NCBI GenBank assembly: GCA_902362435.1
Contig: CABIWW010000002.1
Span: forward strand, 255,525 to 317,785
Origin: Eubacteriaceae bacterium
Lineage (GTDB): Bacteria > Bacillota > Clostridia > Peptostreptococcales > Anaerovoracaceae
Direction of reading: 5' to 3'
Length of the DNA: 62,261 bases
The notes under the pieces are model-generated. The model saw nothing but the letters and a program-made list of their open reading frames with translations, was not told the DNA's origin and made no database searches. Both the position numbers and the translations under genes were made by a program. Of the stretch, positions 51,040-60,398 are shown one piece after another. Position 1 is the first letter of the stretch, and every line of letters begins with the position of its first letter.

Positions 51040-52410
51040 TTAGTTTTTCTCACTTTCCGCCTGTTCTTTTTCTCTCTCCATTTTAGCCGCATTCGGCTTC
51101 GCATAGAACTGGTAAAAGAGCATCAGTATCGCGAAGAACACCAGTACACATATCGCAGTCTCAAGGCTCGAGATGAACGATGAGTAAAACAGCACTCCGC
51201 AGCCTATCAGAGCGATAACGAAGAAGAAAGTCTTTCCCTTGAGCTTCCATGGAAGCGCTGCGTATTCTTCAGGGAATTTCTTCTTATATGCATAACTCGC
51301 TATAACGGTTATTATCAGACAGACGATACCGCACGCACATGCTACGTTTGCCAGCATGGTATACGCATTCTCGAACTGCGGCACGATGCCCATCAGCAGA
51401 AGCAGCACGCCGATCACGAACGCAACCGTGAGTCCCACATGAGGAACGCCTCTCTTGTTCACTTTGCCGAATGCCTTAGGCACTACACCGTGAAAGCTCA
51501 TGCCGTAAAGAAGTCTCGATACTGCGAAGATCTCGCCTATCAGACATGTCACGCATGCTATCCATGCAGCAATATTCAGCACCATACCTGCCGCATTTCC
51601 GAATACATACTGTGCCGCGATCGTAAACGGCGAAGCCATCGTCGAGTATTCCTTGTAATTTACAAGACCAAGACATACCAGTATCGCTGCGGCATAAAGA
51701 AGAATGATCGTCACGAACGCCCAGAACATCGCACGCGGCATGATCTTTGCATTCTTAACTTCACCTGCGGCAGCCAGAAGCGATAGCGGCCCCATGTACG
51801 CGTACGTCCCCGCACAGATCGCCAGTACCACGCCTTTTGCACCAAACGGAGCGAACGGCGAGTAATTGCTCCTGTCCACATTCCCCGTAAGGATACCCGC
51901 AACGGTGAACACCACCATTATACCTACGAGTACGATTATCAGACCCAGCTGAGTCTTGCCTGTAACATCTCCGCCCAGGAGGGTCACCACGAATACCACC
52001 GCCAGCAGACCTATGCCCCAGATAACCGCCGACACATCAGCATTGTCCGTCCACATAAAAAAGTAATTCGATATGTACCCTGTTCCCAGACCTACAGAAC
52101 CCAGGAAAACCACATCCATCGCGATATTCCCGAACGCCGCGAACACGCCCCAGCGCGGTCCGAGCACGCGCTTGCTCCAGTCATGCATCGAACCTGCGAC
52201 CGGCATACCGACCGCCAGCTCTGTCGCGTTCATACATACACACATCAGCATCAGACCTGCGATCGCATATGCGATGACGCATGACGGTCCTGCCTGCTCC
52301 GCACCGGAAGCCACCATCAGGAATATGCCGTCTCCGACTACCGCGCCTACACCCAGCGCCCAGATCTGCCAGAAGCCCATTTTCTTGTTCAGGCTGTCTC
52401 CACTTTGCAT
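51040..52410 (-). CDS. APC family amino acid permease
   Basis: A 456-residue permease with twelve helices. The start GFWQIWALGVGAVVGDGIFLMVASG holds the unwound first helix of the amino acid-polyamine-organocation family; MYGDM-like substrate contacts are not obvious. GGGAGGTGCAATATG marks the start. It is first in the unit with the cyclase-family hydrolase and the decarboxylase, and is divergent from the PucR-family regulator, so it probably brings in the substrate or exchanges substrate and product. Confidence 0.9.
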   Translation of the reverse strand: MQSGDSLNKKMGFWQIWALGVGAVVGDGIFLMVASGAEQAGPSCVIAYAIAGLMLMCVCMNATELAVGMPVAGSMHDWSKRVLGPRWGVFAAFGNIAMDVVFLGSVGLGTGYISNYFFMWTDNADVSAVIWGIGLLAVVFVVTLLGGDVTGKTQLGLIIVLVGIMVVFTVAGILTGNVDRSNYSPFAPFGAKGVVLAICAGTYAYMGPLSLLAAAGEVKNAKIMPRAMFWAFVTIILLYAAAILVCLGLVNYKEYSTMASPFTIAAQYVFGNAAGMVLNIAAWIACVTCLIGEIFAVSRLLYGMSFHGVVPKAFGKVNKRGVPHVGLTVAFVIGVLLLLMGIVPQFENAYTMLANVACACGIVCLIITVIASYAYKKKFPEEYAALPWKLKGKTFFFVIALIGCGVLFYSSFISSLETAICVLVFFAILMLFYQFYAKPNAAKMEREKEQAESEKN

Positions 52411-52687
52411 ATTGCACCTCCCATTATAATAAGTTCACTGCTTTCCACGTCGACAAGAAGCATTTTGATAATGTGATGATACAATGAGCCGGCTGAGTGC
52501 ACAACGTCTAATTGTCTGAACATTTTTTAAATTTTTTAATACATTTTGTATGAAAATGGTGTATCATATCCGTATACAATCGACATTAACGTACGAGTCC
52601 GGCATTGCTGCCTTGTCCAGTATGCGAATCAGCATCCCGGTGCATATGTTTGTCGGACTCGTTTATAAAACCGCCAGGGAGGTGCAA

Positions 52688-54223
52688 ATGTTCACGATCA
52701 AGGAATTTCTGGGGATGGATCTCATCCCGTGGTATAAAAATCTCACTTCTGCCGGTCTCCCGGAAGATCGTCCGATCGAGCACGTTTCCGTCAACGACCT
52801 GCCGCTCGACGATTTCATACGCAAAAACGAAATGGTCATCAGTATCGCTACGCCTTATATCGAGGAGGAAGCACTGATGACCGAATTCATCAAAGGCCTG
52901 ATCGAAGCCAAGGCCAGTCTTTTTCTTCTCGCCCTGCCTTCAAACACGATGGAGCTGAGCGACGCCAATGCAAAGCTGGCACAGGACGGCGGCCTGCCGA
53001 TACTGCTGATCCCGTGGGACGTGCGCTTTGCAGATATCGTAGAAACGGTTCTCGACAGACTGCACAAGGACTACAATACCGCTGTAGACAAAATGAAAAA
53101 GCTGCAGGAGGATATGCTCAAAAGCTTCCTCAACGGCTCCGACATAGCCGCTGCAACGCAGATAATCCACCGGGCGCTCGGCTGCAGGATCGTGATATCA
53201 GACAGCAGCGGCAATATTATCAGCGGCTCCGGCAGGACCGCGGAAATGACTGCGCTGCAGCTCAAGTCGAACGGGCATCTTTACGGATGGCTTTTCCTCG
53301 ACGGCATGAAGACGCAGAAAAGCCTTGATCTGCTGGCGAGCACGCTTTCCCCGCTGCTTTCTCTCTGGTTCTACCGCGAGGAGATCATCGCGACCACGCA
53401 GAGCATGGCAAAGGAGGATCTTATCTGGCGACTCGCGAACGGCGGAGACCCCGGTTCAGAAAAAATCATGCGCTCCGCAAAGCTTATGGATCTGCACCTC
53501 GGCCGCACGTACGCGTGCATCGTCGGCCGCGTGCGGCTCGGCGCGAACAGCTCGGACGACTGGCAGAAAAACTGGATCGACTCCAACATGAACACAGTGC
53601 GCAGCATCTTTGCCGAAACTGCACGTTCACTCGACCGTGAGGTGATGGTGACACACCACAACAATGCGATCATCATTTACTTCGAGGTCTCACCGGCCTC
53701 CGGCAAGACGCAGATCGCACATTTTCTCGACCTTATCGAGGAAAGGTTACGTTCGACATCGAAAAGACTTCTTTTTTCGTGGGGCATCAGCGAGATCCGT
53801 GACGGGGCTACGGATTTCAGGAATTACTATCTTCATGCAAAGCTCGCGGAGGAGCTGTGTGCGAACGACAACAGGCTGGGCCGCCGGTACTACTACGAAA
53901 ACACGCTCATATACAACATGATGTCGCTGCTTTCCTCCGATGAGGAAGTGATGAGCAACGCATACAGGATAATCTCTCCACTGGTAGAATACGACAAGAA
54001 ACACGGTTCCCAGCTCATCGATACACTGCGCACATACCTGATATGCAAGAATATATCCGAAGTTGCCAGGAGGCTGGGCAGACACAGGCAGACGCTGCTG
54101 TACCAGCTGCAGAGGATCGAGGATCTGACCGGACTTTCGCTGAAAAACAGCGATGAACTCTTTCTGCTCGAATGCTGCATGCGCCTGCAGGTCGGCTTCA
54201 CAGCCGTCGGCTCGGACGCCTGA
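52688..54223 (+). CDS. PucR family transcriptional regulator
   Basis: A 511-residue regulator. The N-terminal 120 residues (FTIKEFLGMDLIPWYKNLTSAGL) resemble the purine catabolism PucR domain, the middle is a GGDEF-like fold seen in this family, and the C terminus (ISEVARRLGRHRQTLLYQLQRIEDLTGLSL, about 455-485) is the PucR-type helix-turn-helix. PucR proteins respond to small metabolites. ATG 52688 has AGGGAGGTG upstream. The gene is divergent from the permease-cyclase-decarboxylase unit and is its likely regulator. A short palindrome, ATACATTTTGTAT (52539-52551), lies in the 277-bp divergent spacer. Confidence 0.88.
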   Translation: MFTIKEFLGMDLIPWYKNLTSAGLPEDRPIEHVSVNDLPLDDFIRKNEMVISIATPYIEEEALMTEFIKGLIEAKASLFLLALPSNTMELSDANAKLAQDGGLPILLIPWDVRFADIVETVLDRLHKDYNTAVDKMKKLQEDMLKSFLNGSDIAAATQIIHRALGCRIVISDSSGNIISGSGRTAEMTALQLKSNGHLYGWLFLDGMKTQKSLDLLASTLSPLLSLWFYREEIIATTQSMAKEDLIWRLANGGDPGSEKIMRSAKLMDLHLGRTYACIVGRVRLGANSSDDWQKNWIDSNMNTVRSIFAETARSLDREVMVTHHNNAIIIYFEVSPASGKTQIAHFLDLIEERLRSTSKRLLFSWGISEIRDGATDFRNYYLHAKLAEELCANDNRLGRRYYYENTLIYNMMSLLSSDEEVMSNAYRIISPLVEYDKKHGSQLIDTLRTYLICKNISEVARRLGRHRQTLLYQLQRIEDLTGLSLKNSDELFLLECCMRLQVGFTAVGSDA

Positions 54224-54333
54224 GATGCCGGATGCATTCGGCAGACTCAAGTACGGCGGGCAGATGCGAAGCGCCGTTGATCCGGTACATTCATGCGCGG
54301 GATGTGCTGTTCGATACGTCACGACGCTGTGAC

Positions 54334-54422
54334 CGGAACCCCGGCATGCCGCACCCTGCGACTTTGCATGAAACGCTCGGAACCCCCGGCATGCCGCGCT
54401 CTGCGCCTTTGCATGAAACGCT
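54334..54422 (+). repeat. Two tandem copies of a 44-bp sequence
   Basis: GGAACCCCGGCATGCCGC..., a TTTGCATGAAACGCT block, then a second copy with four differences (54379-54422). It is GC-rich and follows the PucR gene. No function evident. Confidence 0.6.
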
Positions 54423-54449
54423 GGGAAGCGATTTTGTTATTTAAATACT

Positions 54450-54477
54450 TTATCACGCTTCCATGATATGGTATACT
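54450..54477 (+). promoter_or_regulatory. Possible promoter of the CoA-transferase gene
   Basis: TTATCA (54450-54455), 16-nt spacer, TATACT (54472-54477), about 85 nt before the start. A second candidate is TTGACC with TATTAA around 54505-54535. Both are moderate matches. Confidence 0.4.
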
Positions 54478-54562
54478 TGTGAATAAAGTATCAATTTTAA
54501 GAATTGACCTGAATTCGAGAATCAATATTAAAACATTTTAGTAGAAATGGGGAAATTTTAAC

Positions 54563-55918
54563 ATGGAGAATTTAAGAAAAGAATATGAGAGCAAGCTCAT
54601 AACTGCAGAAAACGCAGTGAAACTCGTCAAGTCAGGCGACTGGGTGGACTTCGGATGGGGTGTCGGCATCCCTTACGATCTCGACGCTGCGCTGGCTGCA
54701 AGGATAAAGGCTGAGGATCTTTACGACCTCAAGTTCAGAGGCGGTATCGCGCTGAGAGTCCCTGAGATCTTCAAGATCGAAGACGCTCCGAAGCACCTCT
54801 GCTGGAACAGCTGGCACATGACAGGTATCGAGAGAAAGGCTGTTGGCCAGGGCATCGCGTACTATGCGCCGATCAGATACTCCGAGCTGCCTAGATACTA
54901 CAGAGACCTTCCTGATCCGGTAGATATCGCGATGTTCAGAGTCGCTCCGATGGATTCCGACGGATATTTCAACTTCGGACCGAGCGCTTCACACATGGCT
55001 GATATGTGCAGCAGAGCAAAGTGCATCGTCGTGGAAGTGAACGAAAACATGCCGGTCGCACTCGGAAGCAAGGTGGGAGGAGAAAAGATCCACATCTCAG
55101 AGATCGACCACATCGTGGAGAGTACGAACACTCCTATGGAAGAGCTCGGCGCAGGCCCTACGAATGAGATCGATGAAAAGGTCGCACAGTTCATCGTTGA
55201 GGAGATCCCTAACGGCGCATGCCTGCAGCTGGGTATCGGCGGCATGCCTAACGCAGTAGGCTCACTGATCGCACAGTCAGACCTCAAGGATCTGGGAGTG
55301 CATACGGAAATGTACGTTGACGCTTTCGTCGACATCGCTATGGCCGGAAAGATCAACGGTTCATGCAAGACTATCGACAAGGGCAGACAGGCATACGCTT
55401 TCGGAGCAGGAACGAAAAAGCTTTACGATTACATCAACAACAACCCTGAATGCCTGAGCGCACCTGTAGACTACACGAATGACATCAGAGTAGTCGGTGC
55501 TATCGACAACTTCATGTCCATAAACAATGCGGTAGACATCGACCTGTTCGGTCAGGTAAATGCCGAGTCCGCAGGGATCAAGCACATCAGCGGAGCAGGC
55601 GGTCAGCTCGACTTCGTGCTCGGCGCATATCTTTCCAAGGGCGGAAAGAGCTTCATCTGCTGCTCGTCGACTTTCAAGGACAAGCAGGGCAACGTGAAGT
55701 CAAGGATCAAGCCGACGCTCACAGAAGGCTCGATCGTTACGGACACAAGAACTAACACACATTACGTGGTCACAGAATACGGCAAAGTAATCCTCAAGGG
55801 ACTGACTACATGGGAAAGAGCTGAAGCGCTCATCTCGATCGCTCACCCTGATTTCAGAGAAGAGCTCATCAAAGACGCTGAAAAGATGGGTATCTGGAGA
55901 CAGAGCAACAAGCGCTAG
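54563..55918 (+). CDS. Acyl-CoA:acetate CoA-transferase (butyryl-CoA type)
   Basis: A 451-residue member of the acetyl-CoA hydrolase/transferase family. [18 protein letters not shown] at the start, [26 protein letters not shown] and [19 protein letters not shown] are typical of butyryl-CoA:acetate and 4-hydroxybutyrate CoA-transferases. The first would fit butyrate production in a fermenter. Codon use is strongly biased (AGA for Arg, AAG, ATC), suggesting high expression; thrH and dapA share this bias. It is a single-gene unit with a good terminator. Confidence 0.88.
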   Translation: MENLRKEYESKLITAENAVKLVKSGDWVDFGWGVGIPYDLDAALAARIKAEDLYDLKFRGGIALRVPEIFKIEDAPKHLCWNSWHMTGIERKAVGQGIAYYAPIRYSELPRYYRDLPDPVDIAMFRVAPMDSDGYFNFGPSASHMADMCSRAKCIVVEVNENMPVALGSKVGGEKIHISEIDHIVESTNTPMEELGAGPTNEIDEKVAQFIVEEIPNGACLQLGIGGMPNAVGSLIAQSDLKDLGVHTEMYVDAFVDIAMAGKINGSCKTIDKGRQAYAFGAGTKKLYDYINNNPECLSAPVDYTNDIRVVGAIDNFMSINNAVDIDLFGQVNAESAGIKHISGAGGQLDFVLGAYLSKGGKSFICCSSTFKDKQGNVKSRIKPTLTEGSIVTDTRTNTHYVVTEYGKVILKGLTTWERAEALISIAHPDFREELIKDAEKMGIWRQSNKR

Positions 55919-55950
55919 TCCGGCCGGAAAATCTACAAATCGACAAATTA

Positions 55951-55996
55951 AAAACGCACCGCACTGACATGTATGTACAGTTTGGTGCGTTTTTTA
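55951..55996. terminator. Bidirectional terminator between CoA-transferase and CBS-pyrophosphatase
   Basis: AAACGCACC (55952-55960) pairs with GGTGCGTTT (55984-55992), long inner loop, with T runs on both strands. It serves the CoA-transferase gene on plus and the pyrophosphatase gene on minus, which end 88 bp apart. Confidence 0.85.
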
Positions 55997-56006
55997 TAAT
56001 ACGATG

Positions 56007-57674
56007 CTACTGCTCCAGTTCCTGAAGCGCCTCCACGAAAGTAGGCAGGAACTGCTTTTTCCTCGACACGATGCCCCTGAGCACGATCTTTTCATGATCT
56101 TCCGGCACATTGAAAGCATCCCTTGCAGTCTCTTCCGCCATTTCTCCGTGGCACAGCAGCTCGGTGCTCGCCTCGACGATGTTCGTCATCATCAGGAACA
56201 TCATATCCAGCCCCTGGCTCCTCATCACAGTTTCAAGGCTCGGTTCGACTTTTGCTCTGATATTGTCGAGCTCGTCCTGATCCATCGATGTCACCTGGCT
56301 CACCCCGAACGAATATCCGTCATTTGAGAAGATCTTGAAATCCTGATAGCAGATCTCCTCAGCCGTCTTGCTCTGCAGGCTGCTCGACGCCTCGAACATC
56401 CGGTGTGCAAACTCTTCGATATTTATGCCTGCCAGCTCTGCCAGCTTTTCACAAGTCTTCCTGTCAACAGGTGTGCATGTAGGCGATCTGAACATCAGCG
56501 TATCGGAAATTATCGCAGATGCGAGCAGTCCCGCCGTCGTCGGGCTCGGCGTGATGCCCTGTTCTGTGTACATCTGATAGATTATCGTCGCGGTGCATCC
56601 CACCGGCTGGTTCCTGAAAAACACCGGTCCCAGCGTTTCGAACCCGCCGAGCCTGTGATGGTCTATGATCCCCAGCACCTCTGCCCGTTCGATGCCGTCG
56701 ACCGCCTGACTCACCTCGTTGTGATCCACCAGTATCACCTTTTTACGATGTATATTGAGCAGTCGTCTTCTCGAAATCAGTCCGAGATACATCCCGTTCT
56801 TGTCGATCACAGGGAAGTTGTGGAATCTGTTGGTCTTCATCATTTCCTCGACGTCCTCGAGCGAGTCTGTCAGCTGGAAAGTCATCAGATTTTCGTGTGT
56901 CATGCAGAAGCTGACTGGGATACTCTGGTTGATGAACCTCGCTGTCGTGAAGGTATCGTACGGCGTGCTGATGATGATGCAGCCTCTGTCTTCCGCCAGC
57001 TTTTTTATCGTTTTCGTCGGCGTCGATCCCTGGCACATTACCAGACATTTCGCCCCCAGCTCTATTGCCGTGAAGTGCGTCTCGAAACGGTTTCCGGTCA
57101 CTACCAGGTCATTCTCCTCTATGAAGCCCTCCATTATATCCGGACTGGAAGCCGCGATCGTCACCTTGCCCTTTTCAAACACTTCGTTGTGGTCGCCGCA
57201 TATTATCCTGCCGTTAAGTGTCTCTGCGATGCTCGAAAATCTCGTTCTGGCTGTCGCCAGCACATGGCTGTCGCTTTCGTCCATATATGACTTGGCGATA
57301 TCCGTTATCGAAACGATCCCCTGCACCCTGCCGTCCGACAGCACCGGCACCGACCTCGCGTCCTGCTCGGCCATCAGCTCCCATGCTCTCTTTATGGAAT
57401 CATCGTTGTCTATGCCTGCGATCATGTTGAGGTCTATATCACTGATATCCGGCTGCACCGTGCCCAGATACAGCGGCACCTCCACTCCAAAGTACTTGAG
57501 TACGAACTTCGTTTCCTCGTTCACGATCCCCGCCCTGCAGGCGATGTAATCGGCATCGCCGCTCTGGTTCCTCAGCTCCGCATAGGCTATCGCCGAGCAG
57601 ATCGAATCGGTGTCCGGGCTCTTGTGCCCTATGACAAAAACTTTATCTTTGGTATGCGTGTCTTCGTTATTCAT
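56007..57674 (-). CDS. ppaC: CBS-domain-containing manganese-dependent inorganic pyrophosphatase
   Basis: A 555-residue family II pyrophosphatase with an inserted regulatory module. The catalytic DHH part is visible as FVIGHKSPDTDSI (13-25) and in the second half as IIDHHRLGGF; between them are two CBS domains (around 80-130 and 260-320, SVPVLSDGRVQGIVSITD and HNFPVIDKNGMYLGLISRRRLL) and a DRTGG-like domain. CBS-pyrophosphatases are controlled by adenine nucleotides. ATG 57674 was chosen because the conserved core starts near residue 11 and the longer frame is Arg-rich with no homology; GGGAG lies 17 nt upstream, a long spacing. Confidence 0.9.
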   Translation of the reverse strand: MNNEDTHTKDKVFVIGHKSPDTDSICSAIAYAELRNQSGDADYIACRAGIVNEETKFVLKYFGVEVPLYLGTVQPDISDIDLNMIAGIDNDDSIKRAWELMAEQDARSVPVLSDGRVQGIVSITDIAKSYMDESDSHVLATARTRFSSIAETLNGRIICGDHNEVFEKGKVTIAASSPDIMEGFIEENDLVVTGNRFETHFTAIELGAKCLVMCQGSTPTKTIKKLAEDRGCIIISTPYDTFTTARFINQSIPVSFCMTHENLMTFQLTDSLEDVEEMMKTNRFHNFPVIDKNGMYLGLISRRRLLNIHRKKVILVDHNEVSQAVDGIERAEVLGIIDHHRLGGFETLGPVFFRNQPVGCTATIIYQMYTEQGITPSPTTAGLLASAIISDTLMFRSPTCTPVDRKTCEKLAELAGINIEEFAHRMFEASSSLQSKTAEEICYQDFKIFSNDGYSFGVSQVTSMDQDELDNIRAKVEPSLETVMRSQGLDMMFLMMTNIVEASTELLCHGEMAEETARDAFNVPEDHEKIVLRGIVSRKKQFLPTFVEALQELEQ

Positions 57675-58002
57675 TATTATCGTATTTCTCCCACTAAAAA
57701 TCTCTGTGCTGTGCCGTCGTCTGCGCTTTACGCGAGTTCCGGCTTGCAGATAGTATATCATATATATATGTAGCTCTACAAAGGGGGAAGGTCATTTTCA
57801 GGCCCTCTGAAATGTAAATTTTCTGTGAAGACGGTGAAGCCGCAAATATTTATTCCACAGCCACGGTATTTATGTTAGAATTATTTCATGCAAAGATGCA
57901 GGTGTCCGACGATCGTGAGCGTTATGGAAAACCGGCACTGTGCAGATTTGCATAACTGACAGCAGATCTAAAATGCATTTATTCAATATAGGAGGTATCA
58001 TA
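57675..58002. other. Divergent spacer between pyrophosphatase and thrH
   Basis: No gene recognised. It is mostly AT-rich, contains the leaders of both flanking genes, and ends in the GGAGGT site of thrH at 57991-57996. Confidence 0.45.
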
Positions 58003-58602
58003 ATGAATATAGTTTGTTTAGACATGGAAGGCGTACTTATCCCTGAGATCTGGATCGCATTCGCCGAGGCAACGGGCATCGAGGAGCTGAAGAGAACGAC
58101 TCGTGACGAGCCGGATTATGACAAGCTCATGGAGTACAGACTCGACATCCTCAGAAAGCACAACCTGGGAATCAAGGAAATACAGGAAACTATCGGTAAG
58201 ATGGACCCGATCCCGGGCGCAAAGGAATTCCTGGATGAACTGAGAAGCATCACTCAGGTGATCATCATCAGCGATACATTCGAACAGTTCGCTCAGCCTA
58301 TGATGGAAAAGCTCGGCTGGCCTACTCTGTTCTGCAATTCTCTCGAGATCGCAGAGGACGGCACGATCCTGAAGCATAAGATGCGCTGCGAAAAGTCAAA
58401 GTACACTACAGTAAAGGCTCTGCAGTCGATCGGCTTCGAAACTATCGCAAGCGGCGACAGCCACAATGATATCGGCATGATCCAGGCAAGCAAGGCAGGC
58501 TTCCTGTTCAAGAGCACAGACGCTATCAAGGCGGAGTATCCTGAGCTTCCTGCTTACGACGAATACGACGATCTGCTCGAAGCTATCAAGGCAGCGCTTT
58601 AA
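58003..58602 (+). CDS. thrH: Phosphoserine phosphatase/homoserine phosphotransferase ThrH
   Basis: A 199-residue HAD-superfamily enzyme. It starts MNIVCLDMEGVLIPEIWIAFAEATG, with the nucleophile Asp7 and the DxEG motif that separates ThrH from SerB. SDTFEQFAQPMM holds motif II, SGDSHNDIGM motif IV. ThrH dephosphorylates phosphoserine and can pass the phosphate to homoserine. ATG 58003 has GGAGGT upstream; the longer frame is not supported. It is a single-gene unit followed by a strong terminator. Confidence 0.9.
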   Translation: MNIVCLDMEGVLIPEIWIAFAEATGIEELKRTTRDEPDYDKLMEYRLDILRKHNLGIKEIQETIGKMDPIPGAKEFLDELRSITQVIIISDTFEQFAQPMMEKLGWPTLFCNSLEIAEDGTILKHKMRCEKSKYTTVKALQSIGFETIASGDSHNDIGMIQASKAGFLFKSTDAIKAEYPELPAYDEYDDLLEAIKAAL

Positions 58603-58726
58603 TCCGAAGGCCTTGGCCCAGGACTGCGGAAACCGCGAAGAGAGTGCCGCATTGCCGGTGAAGATGCTCAGTGCACCGATTCGCAGGTCTTAACTTAGAG
58701 CCGCGGGAACAACTCAAATAGTAATC

Positions 58727-58780
58727 GACCCCGTCACACAGCTTTTCAAGATATCACGGGCTGTGCTGACGGGGTTTTTG
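58727..58780 (+). terminator. Terminator of thrH
   Basis: ACCCCGTCACACAGC pairs with GCTGTGCTGACGGGGT (58728-58775, with one bulge) and five T follow. It lies 125 nt after the stop codon. Confidence 0.85.
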
Positions 58781-58976
58781 TCTTTTTTCGATCTTTTGGG
58801 GCTCTTTTTTGAGGTGTCATTTTTGCGGGATCCGGAAAATCTGCTGGGAACCAGCGCAGCGTATTTCCATAATATGTCATCCACCGGCAATCGGCACGAC
58901 GTTTGCTTCCATAATATATCGCCCAACAGCATATCACTGCAATCACCTTACTCAGGCTTTTCTTTTATTCAGGAAT
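58781..58976. other. Spacer with duplicated TCCATAATAT
   Basis: No gene. The sequence TTCCATAATATGTC near 58865 recurs as TTCCATAATATATC near 58909, 44 nt apart. Between the two is GC-neutral DNA without strong stems. The saccharopine dehydrogenase-like gene ends at the right side on the minus strand. Confidence 0.4.
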
Positions 58977-60206
58977 TTATTTAGGCTTATACATTTCTCT
59001 CTTGAGCTGCGTGAAATCACTGCTCGAAAGCGGCGTCTTCTCAACGCAGTATACCGGCATCTGCCTCTTTGCAAGCTCTTTGAAATACGGGATCGGCGGC
59101 ACGCACATCTCTGCTCCGAATGCGCCCCTCTCTGTGATCTCACCGTTGTATATCATCTGCGCAACGATCGACGGAGGCACACCTGTATCAAGAGCACCGG
59201 CCATGAAGCCCCATTTTTCACTTGTGCGGATCACACATTCCACGGCGATCTCCTTCTCTATACCGTCCTTCGTGCCGGTGACCTCAGCTCTCAGCACATC
59301 ACAGTCGTTCAATTCTCCATCATTACTGCCGTCATAACGCTCCAGATACCTGTTCACCACCGATACCATCGTGCGCAGCGGATTGACCTCCTGCCCCGCC
59401 GCCACAACAGGTTCCTCCGATGCAAACCCCAGGTCTGCCAGGAAGCTGATCCTTTCCTCGAATCCGGCAGGCAGAGAAAGCTTGAAGCTCGCGTTCTTTA
59501 TACCTTTATCTCTAAAGGAGCTTGCAAACTGCACAGGTTCCGAGTGTATACAGTAAAATGCATCGGCTGCGCCTATCGGTTCGGAGAATGCGATCGTTTC
59601 CTTGCCGCTGCCTGCAGGTACCGGCACGAGCTCTCCGTCTCTTAGGATCCACGGTTCCAGCGTATGCTCTTCCATTACTGTCAGCAGCGAATACGGTATC
59701 CCTATCACGGCATCGGTTTTTGTAAAGTCGCCGCACGCGCATATCGCTTTGGCTTCTTCGATCGTGTCGAGCTGGCTTGCGGCATAGCCTGCCATGACGT
59801 TCATCGTACCCGGCGTGCTTCCCATGCCAAGCACAGCCGTCAGACCTGCTTCCCTGAATCTGTCGTTCAGTTCAAGCTGCTTCTTAGTCACGTGGAAAAG
59901 TCCGCCGAGATCTATGTAGTGCGCATGGACTTCGAGACACGCGTTCATGATGTCTATGTTCCAGTTGTACTGTACACAGTTGAGCACAACGTCAGCACCA
60001 TTGATCACTTCTATCAGCTTGTCGTGATCGCGAACATCAAGCTGTACGGCCTTGAGACCGAATCTGTCGGCGACATCCTTCGCCTTCGCAAAATCATAAT
60101 CGGCTATCAGGATCTCCTTTTCACCCGGACTCAGCTCTTTGTCACAAAGGTCCGTACAGCAGATATTACCCTGCAATCCTGCTCCTAAAATAACCAGTTT
60201 CATCAT
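58977..60206 (-). CDS. Saccharopine dehydrogenase-like oxidoreductase
   Basis: A 409-residue protein with an N-terminal NAD(P)-binding fold, LVILGAGLQGNICCTDL (4-20), followed by the family's DVRDHDKLIEVINGADVVLNC and LGMGSTPGTMNVMAG segments. Relatives include saccharopine, lysine epsilon- and carboxynorspermidine dehydrogenases; the substrate is not clear. It follows the NhaC-type antiporter by 192 nt on the same strand; its binding site AAAGGAG is the end of the fifth repeat array. Lysine or carboxyalkyl-amino acid breakdown is possible. Confidence 0.82.
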   Translation of the reverse strand: MMKLVILGAGLQGNICCTDLCDKELSPGEKEILIADYDFAKAKDVADRFGLKAVQLDVRDHDKLIEVINGADVVLNCVQYNWNIDIMNACLEVHAHYIDLGGLFHVTKKQLELNDRFREAGLTAVLGMGSTPGTMNVMAGYAASQLDTIEEAKAICACGDFTKTDAVIGIPYSLLTVMEEHTLEPWILRDGELVPVPAGSGKETIAFSEPIGAADAFYCIHSEPVQFASSFRDKGIKNASFKLSLPAGFEERISFLADLGFASEEPVVAAGQEVNPLRTMVSVVNRYLERYDGSNDGELNDCDVLRAEVTGTKDGIEKEIAVECVIRTSEKWGFMAGALDTGVPPSIVAQMIYNGEITERGAFGAEMCVPPIPYFKELAKRQMPVYCVEKTPLSSSDFTQLKREMYKPK

Positions 60207-60225
60207 ATCAAAAATCTCCTTTCAT

Positions 60226-60300
60226 ATGTTTGTCGGTCGAAGACCGACATAAAGGTTACACCCTCGCGGTGGTTCATATATCTTTCGGCCGCAGGCCGAT
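60226..60300 (-). repeat. Two-hairpin repeat before the saccharopine dehydrogenase-like gene (1 unit plus partial)
   Basis: Minus strand. The full unit (60277-60226) has first stem CACC/GGTG with loop GCGAG, linker AACCTTTATG and second stem GTCGGTC/GACCGAC with loop TTC; it ends in ATGAAAGGAG, 13 nt before the ATG. The partial copy (60300-60285) keeps only hairpin 2, TCGGCC/GGCCGA. The spacer up to the antiporter stop holds nothing else. Confidence 0.85.
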
Positions 60301-60398
60301 TTTAGTACCATGATCCCGATGCCTTTACATACTATCCGGCACTGCTCAGGCCATACGGCCGCACACCTGCGCCGTGCAAAAACTCCGGCCCGGCCCTA

